Positions 1 to 9,828 of a stretch of 64,000 bases of DNA are shown here, in pieces. Source of the DNA: Shewanella sp. KX20019 (lineage in GTDB: Bacteria > Pseudomonadota > Gammaproteobacteria > Enterobacterales > Shewanellaceae); NCBI RefSeq assembly GCF_016757755.1, contig NZ_CP068437.1:2232001-2296000 (forward strand), in the 5' to 3' direction. The first letter of the stretch is position 1; each line of letters begins with the position of its first letter. The translations under genes were made by a program, and so were the position numbers. A model generated the notes under the pieces. That model saw nothing but the letters and a program-made list of their open reading frames with translations. It was not told the DNA's origin and did no database searches.

Positions 1-2
1 AA

Positions 3-1055
3 GTTGTAGCACCAGAAGATGGTCAGATTGCTAAATTCCTCGCGGAAGAGGGCGATACAGTTTTAGGCGAAGCCGTGATCGCTAACTTCGTCGCCGGCGC
101 AGTAGCGGGACAGGAAGTGACTAAAGCTGAAGCCGAAGCTGCAACTCCTGCAGCGGAAGCTGAAGAGACCAGTGACGCTTTAAGCCCATCAGTACGACGT
201 TTAATTGCTGAGCATAATATTAGTGCAAGCGCAGTTAAAGGCACAGGTGTTGGTGGGCGTATTACTAAGGAAGACGTTGAAGCATTTGTTAAAAATGCTA
301 AAGCGGCTCCAGCTCCAACAAGCGCGCCAGCAGCCGTTGCCGCACCGCTAGCTGAGCGTAGCGAAAAGCGTGTTCCTATGAGTCGTCTACGTAAGACGAT
401 TGCTAATCGCCTACTAGAAGCTAAAAACTCTACTGCGATGTTAACAACGTTTAACGAAGTTAACATGAAGCCAATTATGGATATCCGTAAGCAGTATCAA
501 GAAATTTTTGAGAAGCGCCACGGCATTCGTTTAGGTTTTATGTCTTTCTACGTTAAAGCCGTGACTGAAGCATTGAAGCGATTCCCAGAAGTTAACGCGT
601 CTATTGATGGTGACGAACTTGTTTATCATAACTATTTCGACATCAGCATAGCAGTATCAACGCCACGTGGCCTGGTCACTCCAGTGCTTCGTGACACTGA
701 TAAGATGAGCCTTGCAGATATCGAACGTAACGTTCGTGAATTGGCGCTAAAAGGACGTGACGGTAAGTTGACTGTTGCTGATATGACTGGCGGTAACTTC
801 ACCATTACTAACGGTGGTGTATTCGGTTCATTGATGTCGACGCCAATTTTGAACCTGCCACAAAGCGCGATTTTAGGCATGCATGCCATCAAAGATCGCC
901 CTATGGCAGTTAATGGACAGGTTGAAATCCTGCCTATGATGTACCTCGCACTTTCTTACGACCACCGTATCGTAGATGGTCGTGAGTCGGTTGGTTATTT
1001 GGTTGCTATTAAAGACTTCCTAGAAGACCCAACTCGTCTGCTACTTGACCTATAA
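3..1055 (+). CDS. sucB: Dihydrolipoyllysine succinyltransferase, E2 of 2-oxoglutarate dehydrogenase (5' end missing)
   Basis: This is the E2 core enzyme of the 2-oxoglutarate dehydrogenase complex in the TCA cycle, which transfers the succinyl group from lipoamide to CoA. The frame is already open at base 3, so the gene starts upstream of the window; the internal ATG at 75 is not the start. Visible in order are the tail of the lipoyl domain (VVAPEDGQ...), an Ala/Pro/Glu-rich linker, an E3-binding domain (LSPSVRRLIAEHNI, GVGGRITKEDV), a second linker, and the acyltransferase core ending in the catalytic DHRIVDG motif, with its His codon at 963. The C-terminus PTRLLLDL is typical of SucB rather than AceF. 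It is followed 80 bp later by sucC, as in E. coli. Confidence 0.97.
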   Translation, partial: VVAPEDGQIAKFLAEEGDTVLGEAVIANFVAGAVAGQEVTKAEAEAATPAAEAEETSDALSPSVRRLIAEHNISASAVKGTGVGGRITKEDVEAFVKNAKAAPAPTSAPAAVAAPLAERSEKRVPMSRLRKTIANRLLEAKNSTAMLTTFNEVNMKPIMDIRKQYQEIFEKRHGIRLGFMSFYVKAVTEALKRFPEVNASIDGDELVYHNYFDISIAVSTPRGLVTPVLRDTDKMSLADIERNVRELALKGRDGKLTVADMTGGNFTITNGGVFGSLMSTPILNLPQSAILGMHAIKDRPMAVNGQVEILPMMYLALSYDHRIVDGRESVGYLVAIKDFLEDPTRLLLDL

Positions 1056-1135
1056 GTCAAGACAGACAATACCCTCGTTGCAGGTCCATTAGGGCCTGTT
1101 GAAAAATTGATAAGAAGTATAATGGATAGATCATC

Positions 1136-2302
1136 ATGAATTTGCATGAGTATCAGGCAAAATCTTTATTTGCCGAATATGGTTTACCAGTGTCAGAAGG
1201 TTTTGCATGTGATACAGCTCAAGAAGCTGTTGAAGCTGCAGGACATATTGGCGGTGATATGTGGGTTGTTAAGTGTCAAGTACACGCAGGCGGCCGTGGT
1301 AAAGCAGGTGGCGTTAAAGTCACAGGCGACAAAGAAGAGATCAGAGCATTTGCTGAAAAATGGTTAGGTAAGAATCTTGTTACTTATCAAACTGATGAAA
1401 AAGGCCAGCCCGTTGCTAAAATATTAGTAGAAAGCTGTACTGACATTGCAAATGAACTGTATTTGGGTGCTGTTGTTGACCGTGCTACACGACGTGTTGT
1501 GTTCATGGCATCAACTGAAGGCGGCGTTGATATTGAAACTGTGGCAGAAGAAACGCCAGAGCTAATTCATAAAGCGATCATCGACCCTACAACAGGGGCT
1601 CAACCATATCAAGCACGTGATCTTGGCTTCAAGTTAGGTTTAAATCCTACTCAAATGAAGCAGTTCACTAAAGTCTTTATGGGCTTGGCGAAGATGTTTG
1701 AAGATCATGATTTCGCACTACTTGAAATCAACCCACTTGTTATTACAGACGAAGGCAACATCCACTGTCTTGATGGCAAGATTGGTATCGACGGTAACGC
1801 TTTATTCCGTCAGCCTAAAATCCGTGACATGCACGATCCATCACAAGATGATGCTCGTGAAGCTCACGCGGCTAAGTTTGAACTTAACTATGTAGCACTC
1901 GACGGAAACGTGGGTTGTATGGTCAACGGTGCAGGCCTAGCAATGGGTACGATGGATATCGTAAACCTTCATGGTGGCAAGCCAGCTAACTTCCTCGATG
2001 TAGGCGGCGGAGCGACTAAAGAACGTGTTGCGGAAGCATTCAAGATTATCTTGTCTGATTCAAATGTTAAAGCGGTTCTAGTGAACATCTTTGGCGGTAT
2101 TGTACGTTGTGACATGATTGCTGAAGGCATCATTGGCGCAGTTAAAGAAGTCGGTGTTGAAGTACCAGTAGTTGTACGTTTAGAAGGTACTAACGCTGAT
2201 CTAGGTCGTGAAGTTCTTGCAAACTCAGATCTAGACATCATCGCAGCTTCAAGTCTTACTGACGCGGCTGAGCAAGTAGTTAAAGCTGCGGAGGGCAAAT
2301 AA
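1136..2302 (+). CDS. sucC: Succinyl-CoA synthetase (ADP-forming) subunit beta
   Basis: This is the beta subunit of succinyl-CoA ligase, the TCA step that makes succinate and ATP or GTP. At 388 aa it is the usual length. It starts MNLHEYQAKSLF, has an N-terminal ATP-grasp fold (nucleotide-binding GGRGKAGGVK near residues 51-60), and a C-terminal ligase domain with the conserved VNIFGGIVRCD segment. It follows sucB on the same strand, and its stop overlaps the sucD start by one base (TAATG), so the two subunits are translationally coupled for equimolar synthesis. Confidence 0.98.
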   Translation: MNLHEYQAKSLFAEYGLPVSEGFACDTAQEAVEAAGHIGGDMWVVKCQVHAGGRGKAGGVKVTGDKEEIRAFAEKWLGKNLVTYQTDEKGQPVAKILVESCTDIANELYLGAVVDRATRRVVFMASTEGGVDIETVAEETPELIHKAIIDPTTGAQPYQARDLGFKLGLNPTQMKQFTKVFMGLAKMFEDHDFALLEINPLVITDEGNIHCLDGKIGIDGNALFRQPKIRDMHDPSQDDAREAHAAKFELNYVALDGNVGCMVNGAGLAMGTMDIVNLHGGKPANFLDVGGGATKERVAEAFKIILSDSNVKAVLVNIFGGIVRCDMIAEGIIGAVKEVGVEVPVVVRLEGTNADLGREVLANSDLDIIAASSLTDAAEQVVKAAEGK

Positions 2303-3174
2303 TGTCTGTATTAATTAATAAAGATACCAAAGTTATCTGTCAAGGTTTCACTGGCGGTCAAGGTACATTCCACTCTGAGCAAGCTATCGATTATGGAACT
2401 CAGATGGTCGGTGGCGTATCACCTGGAAAGGGCGGTCAAGTTCACCTAGGTCTGCCAGTATTTAATACTGTTAAAGATGCAGTCGCTGAAACTGGTGCTA
2501 CAGCAACGGTTATCTACGTACCAGCACCTTTCTGTAAAGATGCAATCCTTGAAGCTATCGACGGTGGCATTGAGCTTATCGTTTGTATTACTGAAGGTAT
2601 TCCTACGTTAGACATGCTTCAAGTTAAAGTTAAGCTTGAAGAGACTGGCGTACGCATGATCGGTCCAAACTGCCCAGGTGTTATCACTCCGGGTGAATGT
2701 AAGATTGGTATTATGCCTGGTCATATCCACAAGCCGGGTAAAGTCGGTATTGTTTCTCGCTCTGGTACGTTGACGTACGAAGCCGTTAAGCAAACGACTG
2801 ACGAAGGTTTCGGCCAATCAACATGTGTTGGTATTGGTGGCGATCCTATTCCAGGTACTAACTTCATCGACGTATTGGAAATGTTCCAAAACGATCCGCA
2901 AACTGAAGCAATCGTAATGATTGGTGAAATTGGTGGTACTGCTGAAGAAGAAGCGGCTGAATACATCAAAGCGAACGTCACTAAGCCTGTTGTTTCATAC
3001 ATTGCTGGTGTAACTGCACCTGAAGGCAAGCGTATGGGCCATGCTGGCGCAATTATCGCTGGCGGTAAAGGTACTGCAGAAGACAAGTTTGCCGCTCTTG
3101 AAGCTGCAGGCGTAACGACTGTACGTTCTCTTGCTGATATCGGTAAAGCACTTCGTACTAGAACGGGTTGGTAA
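2302..3174 (+). CDS. sucD: Succinyl-CoA synthetase subunit alpha
   Basis: This is the alpha subunit of succinyl-CoA ligase; it binds CoA and carries the phosphohistidine intermediate. It is 290 aa, the normal length. The N-terminal Rossmann-like CoA-binding domain has GFTGGQGTFHSEQAI. The active-site histidine is His247 in GHAGAIIAGGKGTAEDK. The ATG shares its A with the sucC stop codon. The gene is last in the suc operon and is followed within 30 bp by a strong intrinsic terminator. Confidence 0.98.
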   Translation: MSVLINKDTKVICQGFTGGQGTFHSEQAIDYGTQMVGGVSPGKGGQVHLGLPVFNTVKDAVAETGATATVIYVPAPFCKDAILEAIDGGIELIVCITEGIPTLDMLQVKVKLEETGVRMIGPNCPGVITPGECKIGIMPGHIHKPGKVGIVSRSGTLTYEAVKQTTDEGFGQSTCVGIGGDPIPGTNFIDVLEMFQNDPQTEAIVMIGEIGGTAEEEAAEYIKANVTKPVVSYIAGVTAPEGKRMGHAGAIIAGGKGTAEDKFAALEAAGVTTVRSLADIGKALRTRTGW

Positions 3175-3198
3175 TAACACCGGTTTAGTTCTCGAGAA

Positions 3199-3226
3199 GC
3201 CACCCTAGCAATAGGGTGGCTTTTTT
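3199..3226 (+). terminator. Intrinsic terminator of the suc operon
   Basis: A perfect 8-bp stem GCCACCCT/AGGGTGGC with loop AGCAAT is followed by six T. It lies 24 bp after the sucD stop. Confidence 0.93.
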
Positions 3227-3228
3227 AT

Positions 3229-3643
3229 TGAAGCACCTTAATTCCAATACTTCTTATCCTCCCTGTTTTCACTTTGAAAATTTATTAACCTCTGTTTTTT
3301 ATTGCCCTACATTAATCTACGACTCTTAGATTGTAGTTATAAAGTCAAAACAGCGACTAAACCTGTTTTTTGACAGATTAAGTTCTGAAAATAATTCAGC
3401 TAAAAGCTAATTAGCCTTTCGGCACTAGAATAAAAAACACGCCCAGTATATTGTATTCCATGCTGTAATTATGTTTGGAAAATGTGGCGTGCTTTGGGCG
3501 GGCAGCTTGTGTACCTTTCAGAAAACACCTTACAGCAAGGGAACAAGCAATTATGGGCTCTACAATTTCAATTTAAAGCAGAGCTAGATACGCAATGTTT
3601 GCCTAACGCTATTCAGATTATCTGCATTCCAATAACGATAAAT
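3229..3643. other. Intergenic region between sucD and the chemoreceptor gene
   Basis: No convincing gene is visible here. It holds an imperfect hairpin (GTCAAAACAG near 3342 against CTGTTTTTTGAC near 3362) with no T-run. An open frame at 3482-3688 has unconvincing composition and overlaps the start of the chemoreceptor gene. The chemoreceptor promoter must lie in this stretch, but I could not assign it. Confidence 0.5.
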
Positions 3644-3659
3644 AAGGGGCACATGTTCG

Positions 3660-5675
3660 ATGACTTTTCTAAGAAAGAGTATGGTTAGACAATTCATTGC
3701 AGGCTTGCTACTGACCTTAACGGTTATCACGTTTGCGAGTTTGATTTTTAATACTAAGCAGGTACAGGACGACTCATCTGTGGCATTAAAAGGTGAAGTC
3801 AACCGTATCCTAAAGCAGCTCACCGCAAAAATCGATCATCTGTTGTATTCAAGAAATAACCAAGTCGATGCCATTTTTAGCCACCCTAGTACCATCGCAG
3901 CAATTAACTCGATTCAGGAGAGAGGGCTAAGTTATGAACAGCATCTCGCGCTCAAACCTGTAAGTGAGTATTTTCAATCTCTGATGCAAGCCGATGCAGC
4001 GGTTGTCAGCCTCTTCTTCACAACGACGGCTACTTGGGAATACTTTGATCACGATAGTAAGAATGAAGACCCCGATTATTACATTAATCAACGCCCTTTT
4101 TGGCAGGAGTTCCTTAGCCAAATGAATCATTACGTTAACGATCCTTATGTTGATGCAGAGGGCGAAATTTTGCTGACTTTTAGAGCGCCAGCTTTCGACT
4201 CACAGAATAACTTGATAGGAACGGTAGGCTTGGATCTTGATCTTGAGGAGGTCAATCGTGAGTTTGCGCAGTTACAAAGCATCTATCCCGGACTCGATGT
4301 TTTTGTCGTCAGTGATACGGGTTTATTGGTCAATTTTCCAAATATGGTAGAACTGATGGTCGCTAATGATCTTAGTACTCTTGATATGGCTGCTATAGAT
4401 GATGCGCTTCGTGGTGATGGTGCAGGCGGATTCGATAAAATGTGGTCAGATTATCGAGATCAAAACCTTAAGGAGCACGAAGTACAATGGCAAGGCCAGC
4501 AGTACCGTGTTTATATCCAGGCTTATGAAAAGCAAAACCCTGAAGTTCATTGGAACGTAGCAGTGATGTTACCCGAAGAAGCAATTACTGCCCCGATCCA
4601 TAAAGCCATCACTGATAATATTCTAAACTCGATCGCGTTTAGCGTGGTGTTGGCACTGTTTATGTGGTTATTGATCCGTTGGCAATTGAAACCACTACAA
4701 CAGTTGCAGCAGGCAATGCACTCCATCAGTCAGGGGGATGCCGATCTTACCTGCCGAATAGACATCAATCGACGGGATGAACTTGGCAAGTTATCTGGTG
4801 CATTCAATGATTTTGTGGCCAAAATCCAGTTGATGGTCAATGAGTCTAGTTCGATGGCTAATAAATTCAATCAGAATTCACAGCAGAGTTTGCTGAGTAC
4901 CAATGAGGCTAATACTATCGTCGGGCAGCAAAAGGAGCAGTTAGCTATTGTAGCGAGTGCCTCAGTTGAAATGGCGCAAACCAGTGAGCATGTCGCAGCC
5001 AGAGCGCAAGATATCTCTAGTATCGCTTCAGAGACAAAATTAGGTGTTGTTAACGGCGTTTCTAGTATTGAGAGCGTTAATCAGCAGATGAACTATTTAG
5101 CTGATCAGATCCAACAAGCAACCAATGTGGTTGCTGCACTAGAGCAAGATACCAGTAAAATTGGCGAAGTTGTAAACGTGATTGGTGCGATAGCGGAGCA
5201 GACGAACCTGCTCGCGTTAAATGCAGCCATTGAAGCTGCTAGAGCTGGGGAGCAGGGGCGAGGTTTTGCGGTTGTTGCAGATGAAGTACGGAATCTAGCG
5301 TCAAGAACACAAACGTCGACTACGCAGATCCATGATATTGTTGCTCAGCTTCAAGCGACGGCAAAAAAAGCCGTTTCAGTGATGAATTCAGGCTTAGATG
5401 AGACAAAAAACAACCAAACCGCGACCTTGGCTATCATTCCAGAATTTGAAAGTATACTTGCCTCAATGGAACAGCTTGAGCAACATATGGTTGATATCTC
5501 TTCAACGATCACTCAGCAATCCAGCACTGCGATTCAAATGAATCAGGACATTGTTGAAATTGATGAAATGGCGACAAACACTGTGTCACAGACCCAAGCT
5601 CTAGCCGAAATGATACAGCAGACGGGATCTCAATCTTCACAATTAATTAAGGCAATGGCACGATTTAAGTCGTAG
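3660..5675 (+). CDS. Methyl-accepting chemotaxis protein with a double-Cache sensor domain
   Basis: This is a membrane chemoreceptor that passes ligand signals to the CheA/CheW array. Residues about 10-30 form the first membrane helix. A large periplasmic region (about 35-315) has dCache_1-like features (RPFWQEF, then PYVDAEGEILLTF and a GTVGLDLDLEEV strand). A second helix lies at about 325-345, followed by HAMP (ending GDADLTCRIDINRRDELGKL) and a cytoplasmic signalling domain. The hairpin tip EQTNLLALNAAIEAARAGEQ is the invariant MCP signature. The start at 3660 has AAGGGG ten bases upstream. The ligand cannot be named; the R-x2-W...Y...D spacing resembles amino-acid-binding Cache domains only loosely. 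No C-terminal CheR/CheB-tethering pentapeptide is seen. It is monocistronic. Confidence 0.95.
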   Translation: MTFLRKSMVRQFIAGLLLTLTVITFASLIFNTKQVQDDSSVALKGEVNRILKQLTAKIDHLLYSRNNQVDAIFSHPSTIAAINSIQERGLSYEQHLALKPVSEYFQSLMQADAAVVSLFFTTTATWEYFDHDSKNEDPDYYINQRPFWQEFLSQMNHYVNDPYVDAEGEILLTFRAPAFDSQNNLIGTVGLDLDLEEVNREFAQLQSIYPGLDVFVVSDTGLLVNFPNMVELMVANDLSTLDMAAIDDALRGDGAGGFDKMWSDYRDQNLKEHEVQWQGQQYRVYIQAYEKQNPEVHWNVAVMLPEEAITAPIHKAITDNILNSIAFSVVLALFMWLLIRWQLKPLQQLQQAMHSISQGDADLTCRIDINRRDELGKLSGAFNDFVAKIQLMVNESSSMANKFNQNSQQSLLSTNEANTIVGQQKEQLAIVASASVEMAQTSEHVAARAQDISSIASETKLGVVNGVSSIESVNQQMNYLADQIQQATNVVAALEQDTSKIGEVVNVIGAIAEQTNLLALNAAIEAARAGEQGRGFAVVADEVRNLASRTQTSTTQIHDIVAQLQATAKKAVSVMNSGLDETKNNQTATLAIIPEFESILASMEQLEQHMVDISSTITQQSSTAIQMNQDIVEIDEMATNTVSQTQALAEMIQQTGSQSSQLIKAMARFKS

Positions 5676-5921
5676 TTTCCGTGTGTTATTGCTCCACAAA
5701 TAGTGTTGAAAACATACTGTTCCCGATTTATTTGGGTCAGCAGGGTTCTCATTTACCTAACAACCGTTAGTGTATTTCAATCGTTTCGCCTCAGTGTTTT
5801 TAGAGTTTAATAATGTTATTCACCGCTCAATTAGAACTAATGGTGATAAAGCTGTCAAATTAACCCCAAAATATGGCGATGTAACAACGATCTGTTATAC
5901 CTAATTTATCTAAAGAGGAAC

Positions 5922-6245
5922 TTGTGGGTAGATTATATGTCTATGGTCAGCGCAAAAGAGTTTTCGGATTGGTTAAGATTAAGGTTTGAAGGGCTTAATG
6001 AAGGAGTCTCTTTAAGCCGAAAAGATATCAACCAACTTACTGGTAGGCAAAATTTCTCATCTGATTTTGTGAGTGATATTCATTTTGAACTCATGCGTCA
6101 CGATTTGGCTTTTGTGACGGATACCTCCCGTGAAAACTTTTATCTAGTCCCTATTAATAAGCAATCGTGGCGCGATAAGCTTGAGCAACAGTTTGAGAAA
6201 GAGATATTTTGTAATGTTATACCGCTGAATATTTCCAACAAGTAG
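5922..6245 (+). CDS. Small hypothetical protein, about 100 aa
   Basis: I do not recognise this protein. It is soluble, mildly acidic and without membrane segments (ending VIPLNISNK). It opens at TTG 5922 just after AAAGAGGAA; ATG 5937 and ATG 5943 are in-frame alternatives but sit far from the ribosome-binding site. The internal composition (SAKEFSDWLRLRFEGL, SRKDINQLTG) reads like a genuine small globular protein with an N-terminal helix pair. It stands alone between the chemoreceptor and the AEC transporter. I call it real because of codon composition and the ribosome-binding site, not homology. Confidence 0.6.
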   Translation: MWVDYMSMVSAKEFSDWLRLRFEGLNEGVSLSRKDINQLTGRQNFSSDFVSDIHFELMRHDLAFVTDTSRENFYLVPINKQSWRDKLEQQFEKEIFCNVIPLNISNK

Positions 6246-6457
6246 TTGTTAACGGTACAAGGCACTTCCAACCAGTTATTGAATTTCCAGCAGCGGACGC
6301 TTAGAACAGACTAAACCACCTCTAACATTGATTGTTTCCCTTATCTTCCTTTGATAAATACCTTGATGCGTAGCTTACCTGTTATCATAGCGGCCTAAAG
6401 ATTCAGGTCCGTTTACTTGTTTCAGTTAAAGATTTTTCAGGACGTAGTGAAGCACTA

Positions 6458-7381
6458 ATGGCTATAATTTCAATTGTTTTCCCATTAATTTTTATGGCCT
6501 CGTTAGGTTACATTTTAACAAGCAAGTCTATTTTTTCTAAAGAGCAAATTAGTGGTATTAGTTTGTTTACCTTCTACCTCTGCATTCCTGCCTTTTTGTT
6601 TATTAATATGTTTCAGGCAGATCTTAGCAAAAGTTTTGATATCACAGCCTTAGCATTTTTCTACTTGCCTGTCGTTACCGCATATTGTGTTGGTGTGGGG
6701 CTATATTGTTTTCTCCGTAAAGGGCAGGATCAGTTACTGGCTAATGGGTCTGCTTTTGGTCTCGGTTGCAGCTATTCAAACACCATCTTAGTCGGTCTAC
6801 CTATTATTGTGGGTGCGCTTGGCCAAGAGATGATGGGCAATGTGTTTGTTATCATCACATTTCATAGCGCATTACTGTTCTCTTTAACATTTATTTTGGC
6901 ATTAAGGGGAGAGGAGGCGGGGTTTAAGTACTGGCCTTTTGTAAAAGGAATAGTATTTAACCCGATAGTGATGAGTATTTCTCTAGGGTTACTACTGAAT
7001 ATATTACACATTCCACTCTTTGAAAACTTGGCCAATGGTATTGATTTACTCAGTCAGCCTGCGTTGGCCTGTGCGCTTTTTGTACTAGGTGCAAACCTAA
7101 GCTTTTACAAAGTGGCCAAGGATTGGAAGTTGGCATTACTTGCTACATTCATCAAGTTGATAGTGTTGCCTACGCTTGTTTATGCTCTCGGAACTTGGTT
7201 TATGTTAGATCAGCAACTATTAGCAGTCTTAGTGTTGTTAAGTGCGTCCCCTCTGGGTATTAATGCTTATTTAATCGCAGTGCAGGTAAAGTCACAGCAA
7301 GCCGTTATCGCCAGTACTGTGGTTCTTTCCACAGTACTTTGTGTATTTACTATGAGCTTGTGGTTAGCTATTTTATTGTGA
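6458..7381 (+). CDS. AEC-family (auxin efflux carrier-like) transporter
   Basis: This is an inner-membrane permease of the AEC/BART superfamily, whose bacterial members move small carboxylates. It is 307 aa with about ten hydrophobic helices running the whole length, and it has the two-repeat organisation typical of the family, with the second half beginning near residue 165 (FNPIVMSISLGLLLN). GFGL/GLGCSYSNTILVG-like segments and the C-terminal LSASPLGINAYLIAVQ match the conserved AEC repeat ends. The final 9 bases overlap the convergent gene on the other strand. The substrate is unknown. Confidence 0.9.
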   Translation: MAIISIVFPLIFMASLGYILTSKSIFSKEQISGISLFTFYLCIPAFLFINMFQADLSKSFDITALAFFYLPVVTAYCVGVGLYCFLRKGQDQLLANGSAFGLGCSYSNTILVGLPIIVGALGQEMMGNVFVIITFHSALLFSLTFILALRGEEAGFKYWPFVKGIVFNPIVMSISLGLLLNILHIPLFENLANGIDLLSQPALACALFVLGANLSFYKVAKDWKLALLATFIKLIVLPTLVYALGTWFMLDQQLLAVLVLLSASPLGINAYLIAVQVKSQQAVIASTVVLSTVLCVFTMSLWLAILL

Positions 7382-9046
7382 GGTATTTATATTGTGACTC
7401 GCATGCTTAGCGCGAGAAAACTCTGCCGGCGATAGAATGTAGGTGTCTTCACTATAAAAGTCGTCGCTTCTTGCCATACGCCACCAGTCACTCCAGGGCC
7501 CTTCAATGTGATTTTCTACGATTAGTTCGTTTTCCTTTAATGGCTCAATGAGGCTTCCAACTGACATTAACAACCCATATGGTGTCCGTCTTTTAAGCAT
7601 GTGAGGCATTAATTTGGCTGGATTGTCCAAGCCCATGCTACCAACAAGTTCGAAGAAGCTTTCAATGGTATTATGGTGATAGTTTTTAACCCGCTCACTT
7701 TTTTCAACCACATTAACGGCTTTGCTTCGGGCTGGATCTTGAGTAGCTATACCGGTAGGACACATGTTGGTGTTGCAGTGGCGAGATTGAATGCAGCCAA
7801 GAGCCATCATCATGGTGCGTGCGGCATTAACTGTGTCTGCCCCCATCGCAATTTTTGCTAATAGATCAAAGCTAGAAGCCGTCTTTCCGGAAGCGATAAT
7901 ATTAATCTTGTCTCTTAACCCTGCGCCTATAAGCGCATTGTGAACGAAATATACCCCTTCTAGACACATCATACCTAAACGATTAGTAAATTCGACGGGT
8001 GCTGCACCTGTGCCTCCCTCGGCGCCATCTACGGTGATAAAGTCTGGTGTGATCCCCGTTTCAAGCATGGCTTTGCATAGTCCGAGAAATTCTACCGGAT
8101 TACCAATACATAACTTGAAGCCAACGGGTTTTCCTTCACTTAGTTCCCTTAGTTTAACAACAAAGTTGAGCAGATCTTTTGGCGTAGTACATTCGGGGTT
8201 AACCGCAGGCGATACACAGTCACTATCTTTCGATATATGGCGTATAGCGGCAATTTCATCGGTTATTTTTGCTGCGGGTAAAACGCCACCATGTCCAGGT
8301 TTAGCACCTTGAGATAGCTTTATCTCTATCATCTTTATTTGTGGCCGGATCGCCATCGCTCTGAACGTTTCAGGGTTAAAGTTGCCCTCGTTATCTCGAC
8401 AACCAAATAGGCCAGAGCCAATCTGCCAAACGACATCCCCATGATGTTTCAGATGATAAGGGCTTGCCCCACCTTCACCGGTATTGTGGTAACAACCCGC
8501 TTTAAGTGCGCCCAAGTTTAAGGCTTCAATAGCGTTGGCACTCAGAGAGCCAAAGCTCATTGCTGATATGTTCAAATAGGAGGCATGGTAGGGCTTTAAG
8601 CAGTCAGGACCACCAAAGCGAACACGTTTAGCATCAGCAACAACCTGTCGAGGGTGTAATGATTGCCAAAGACTTAAATAGTTTTCCTCTAAAAGGTCGC
8701 GCTGAGTACCGAAAGCAATGGTGTCACGGACATTTTTGGCTCTCTGATAGACCAGTGAGCGCTGCTCGCGGTTAAACGGTTTCTCTTCAGTGTCATTGGC
8801 TATAAAATACTGTTGAATTTCGACGCGATAAGACTCTAGAAAGTATCGAATATGGGCAACAACGGGGTATAAGCGATTTAACGTATGTTTGCTGTGGTAC
8901 ATATCAAAATAGCCGACAATGGTATAACTGAGGGTAAACAGCAGCAATAATATAGTCCCAGCGCCTACTTGGCTGAGAGCAAAATTGATGGCTAACAAAT
9001 TTCCTAAGGATGCGATTATCCAAAAGAATTTTTGCATGATGGTCAT
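7373..9046 (-). CDS. FMN-binding glutamate synthase-like protein, membrane anchored
   Basis: The central and C-terminal parts correspond to the FMN-binding (alpha/beta)8 synthase domain of glutamate synthase. Hallmarks are TVDGAEGGTGAAP, ASGKTASSFDLLAKIAMGADTVN, and the Cys-rich CIQSRHCNTNMCPTGIATQ segment that binds the 3Fe-4S cluster in GltB. At 557 aa it lacks the glutamine amidotransferase and beta-helix domains of true GOGAT, so it belongs to the stand-alone GltB2-like family, whose reaction is not firmly known. Residues about 5-50 contain two hydrophobic helices, suggesting an inner-membrane anchor. AGGAAC precedes the ATG. It converges on the AEC gene with a 9-bp overlap. Confidence 0.92.
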   Translation of the reverse strand: MTIMQKFFWIIASLGNLLAINFALSQVGAGTILLLLFTLSYTIVGYFDMYHSKHTLNRLYPVVAHIRYFLESYRVEIQQYFIANDTEEKPFNREQRSLVYQRAKNVRDTIAFGTQRDLLEENYLSLWQSLHPRQVVADAKRVRFGGPDCLKPYHASYLNISAMSFGSLSANAIEALNLGALKAGCYHNTGEGGASPYHLKHHGDVVWQIGSGLFGCRDNEGNFNPETFRAMAIRPQIKMIEIKLSQGAKPGHGGVLPAAKITDEIAAIRHISKDSDCVSPAVNPECTTPKDLLNFVVKLRELSEGKPVGFKLCIGNPVEFLGLCKAMLETGITPDFITVDGAEGGTGAAPVEFTNRLGMMCLEGVYFVHNALIGAGLRDKINIIASGKTASSFDLLAKIAMGADTVNAARTMMMALGCIQSRHCNTNMCPTGIATQDPARSKAVNVVEKSERVKNYHHNTIESFFELVGSMGLDNPAKLMPHMLKRRTPYGLLMSVGSLIEPLKENELIVENHIEGPWSDWWRMARSDDFYSEDTYILSPAEFSRAKHASHNINTSQ

Positions 9047-9263
9047 AAGTGTTCCTTACTATATAGCAGCAGACAAATCTCTGTTCTATTGAAAGCCATT
9101 CTTGCTGTTTACGCAAACTTGTTTTAATACTTTCTAATTTAGAGCGGAATTCGCTATATTAATATTGATAACAGTCATAGAGTCGTGAATACAGATAGGC
9201 ATACTTAGCTGAATTAGCAGTATGTTGCAGTCACATGGATAGCACGATACCAAGGAGTTCAAA

Positions 9264-9764
9264 GTGATAATCGTAGAAACGGAAAGGCTAGTCTTACGCA
9301 GGTTTGAGCCTAGAGATACGAAAGCTATTTTCTTACTCAATAGCATTCCGGAAATTCTTACCTATATCCCTGGTGCGCCGATGACGAACATTTCTCAGGC
9401 TGAACAGATTTTAAACAATATGATATTGAAAAACTACGAGCAATTCGGTTATGGCCGTTGGGCGGTAGAGCATAAAGCGGATGCTAAGGTCATCGGTTTT
9501 TGTGGGCCGAAATATATTGAAGAGTTTGATGAAGTTGAGTTGGGATACCGTTATTTGCCTGCTTACTGGGGCCAAGGTATTGCATCTGAGGCTGGTAGCG
9601 CAGCACTATCGAAGTTTATGGATTACGGTATCAAAGAAGCTATTGCATTAATTCTGATCGGTAATAAAGGCTCTGAAGGGGTTGCTAAGAAGTTGGGTAT
9701 GAGTGACCGTGGCAGAGATAAATTTATGGGACATAAAGTAAATGTCTTTCATAAGCATCTGTAA
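9264..9764 (+). CDS. GNAT-family N-acetyltransferase (RimJ/RimL type)
   Basis: This is a 166-aa acetyl-CoA-dependent acetyltransferase of the RimJ/RimL-like GNAT class. It begins with the typical ETERLVLRRFEPRDTKAIFLLN strand-helix. The acetyl-CoA binding region is YLPAYWGQGIASEAGSA, and ALILIGNKGSEGVAKKLGM is the family's N-x-x-S/x helix. The start is GTG at 9264 with AAGGAG about eight bases upstream. The substrate cannot be predicted. It converges with fur and shares a bidirectional terminator with it. Confidence 0.9.
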   Translation: MIIVETERLVLRRFEPRDTKAIFLLNSIPEILTYIPGAPMTNISQAEQILNNMILKNYEQFGYGRWAVEHKADAKVIGFCGPKYIEEFDEVELGYRYLPAYWGQGIASEAGSAALSKFMDYGIKEAIALILIGNKGSEGVAKKLGMSDRGRDKFMGHKVNVFHKHL

Positions 9765-9790
9765 CCGATGATAGAGCACCCACTAAAACA

Positions 9791-9819
9791 AAAAAACCAG
9801 CCTTAGCTGGTTTTTTTTA
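9791..9819. terminator. Bidirectional terminator between the GNAT gene and fur
   Basis: CCAGC/GCTGG stem with loop CTTA, flanked by an A-run on the left and a T-run on the right. It can therefore end transcription from both converging genes. Confidence 0.9.
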
Positions 9820-9828
9820 TTTCAATTT

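Noticed and set aside
3482..3688. 68-codon open frame on the plus strand before the chemoreceptor
   Set aside because: It has no ribosome-binding site, runs 29 bp into the chemoreceptor gene and does not look like a globular or membrane protein.
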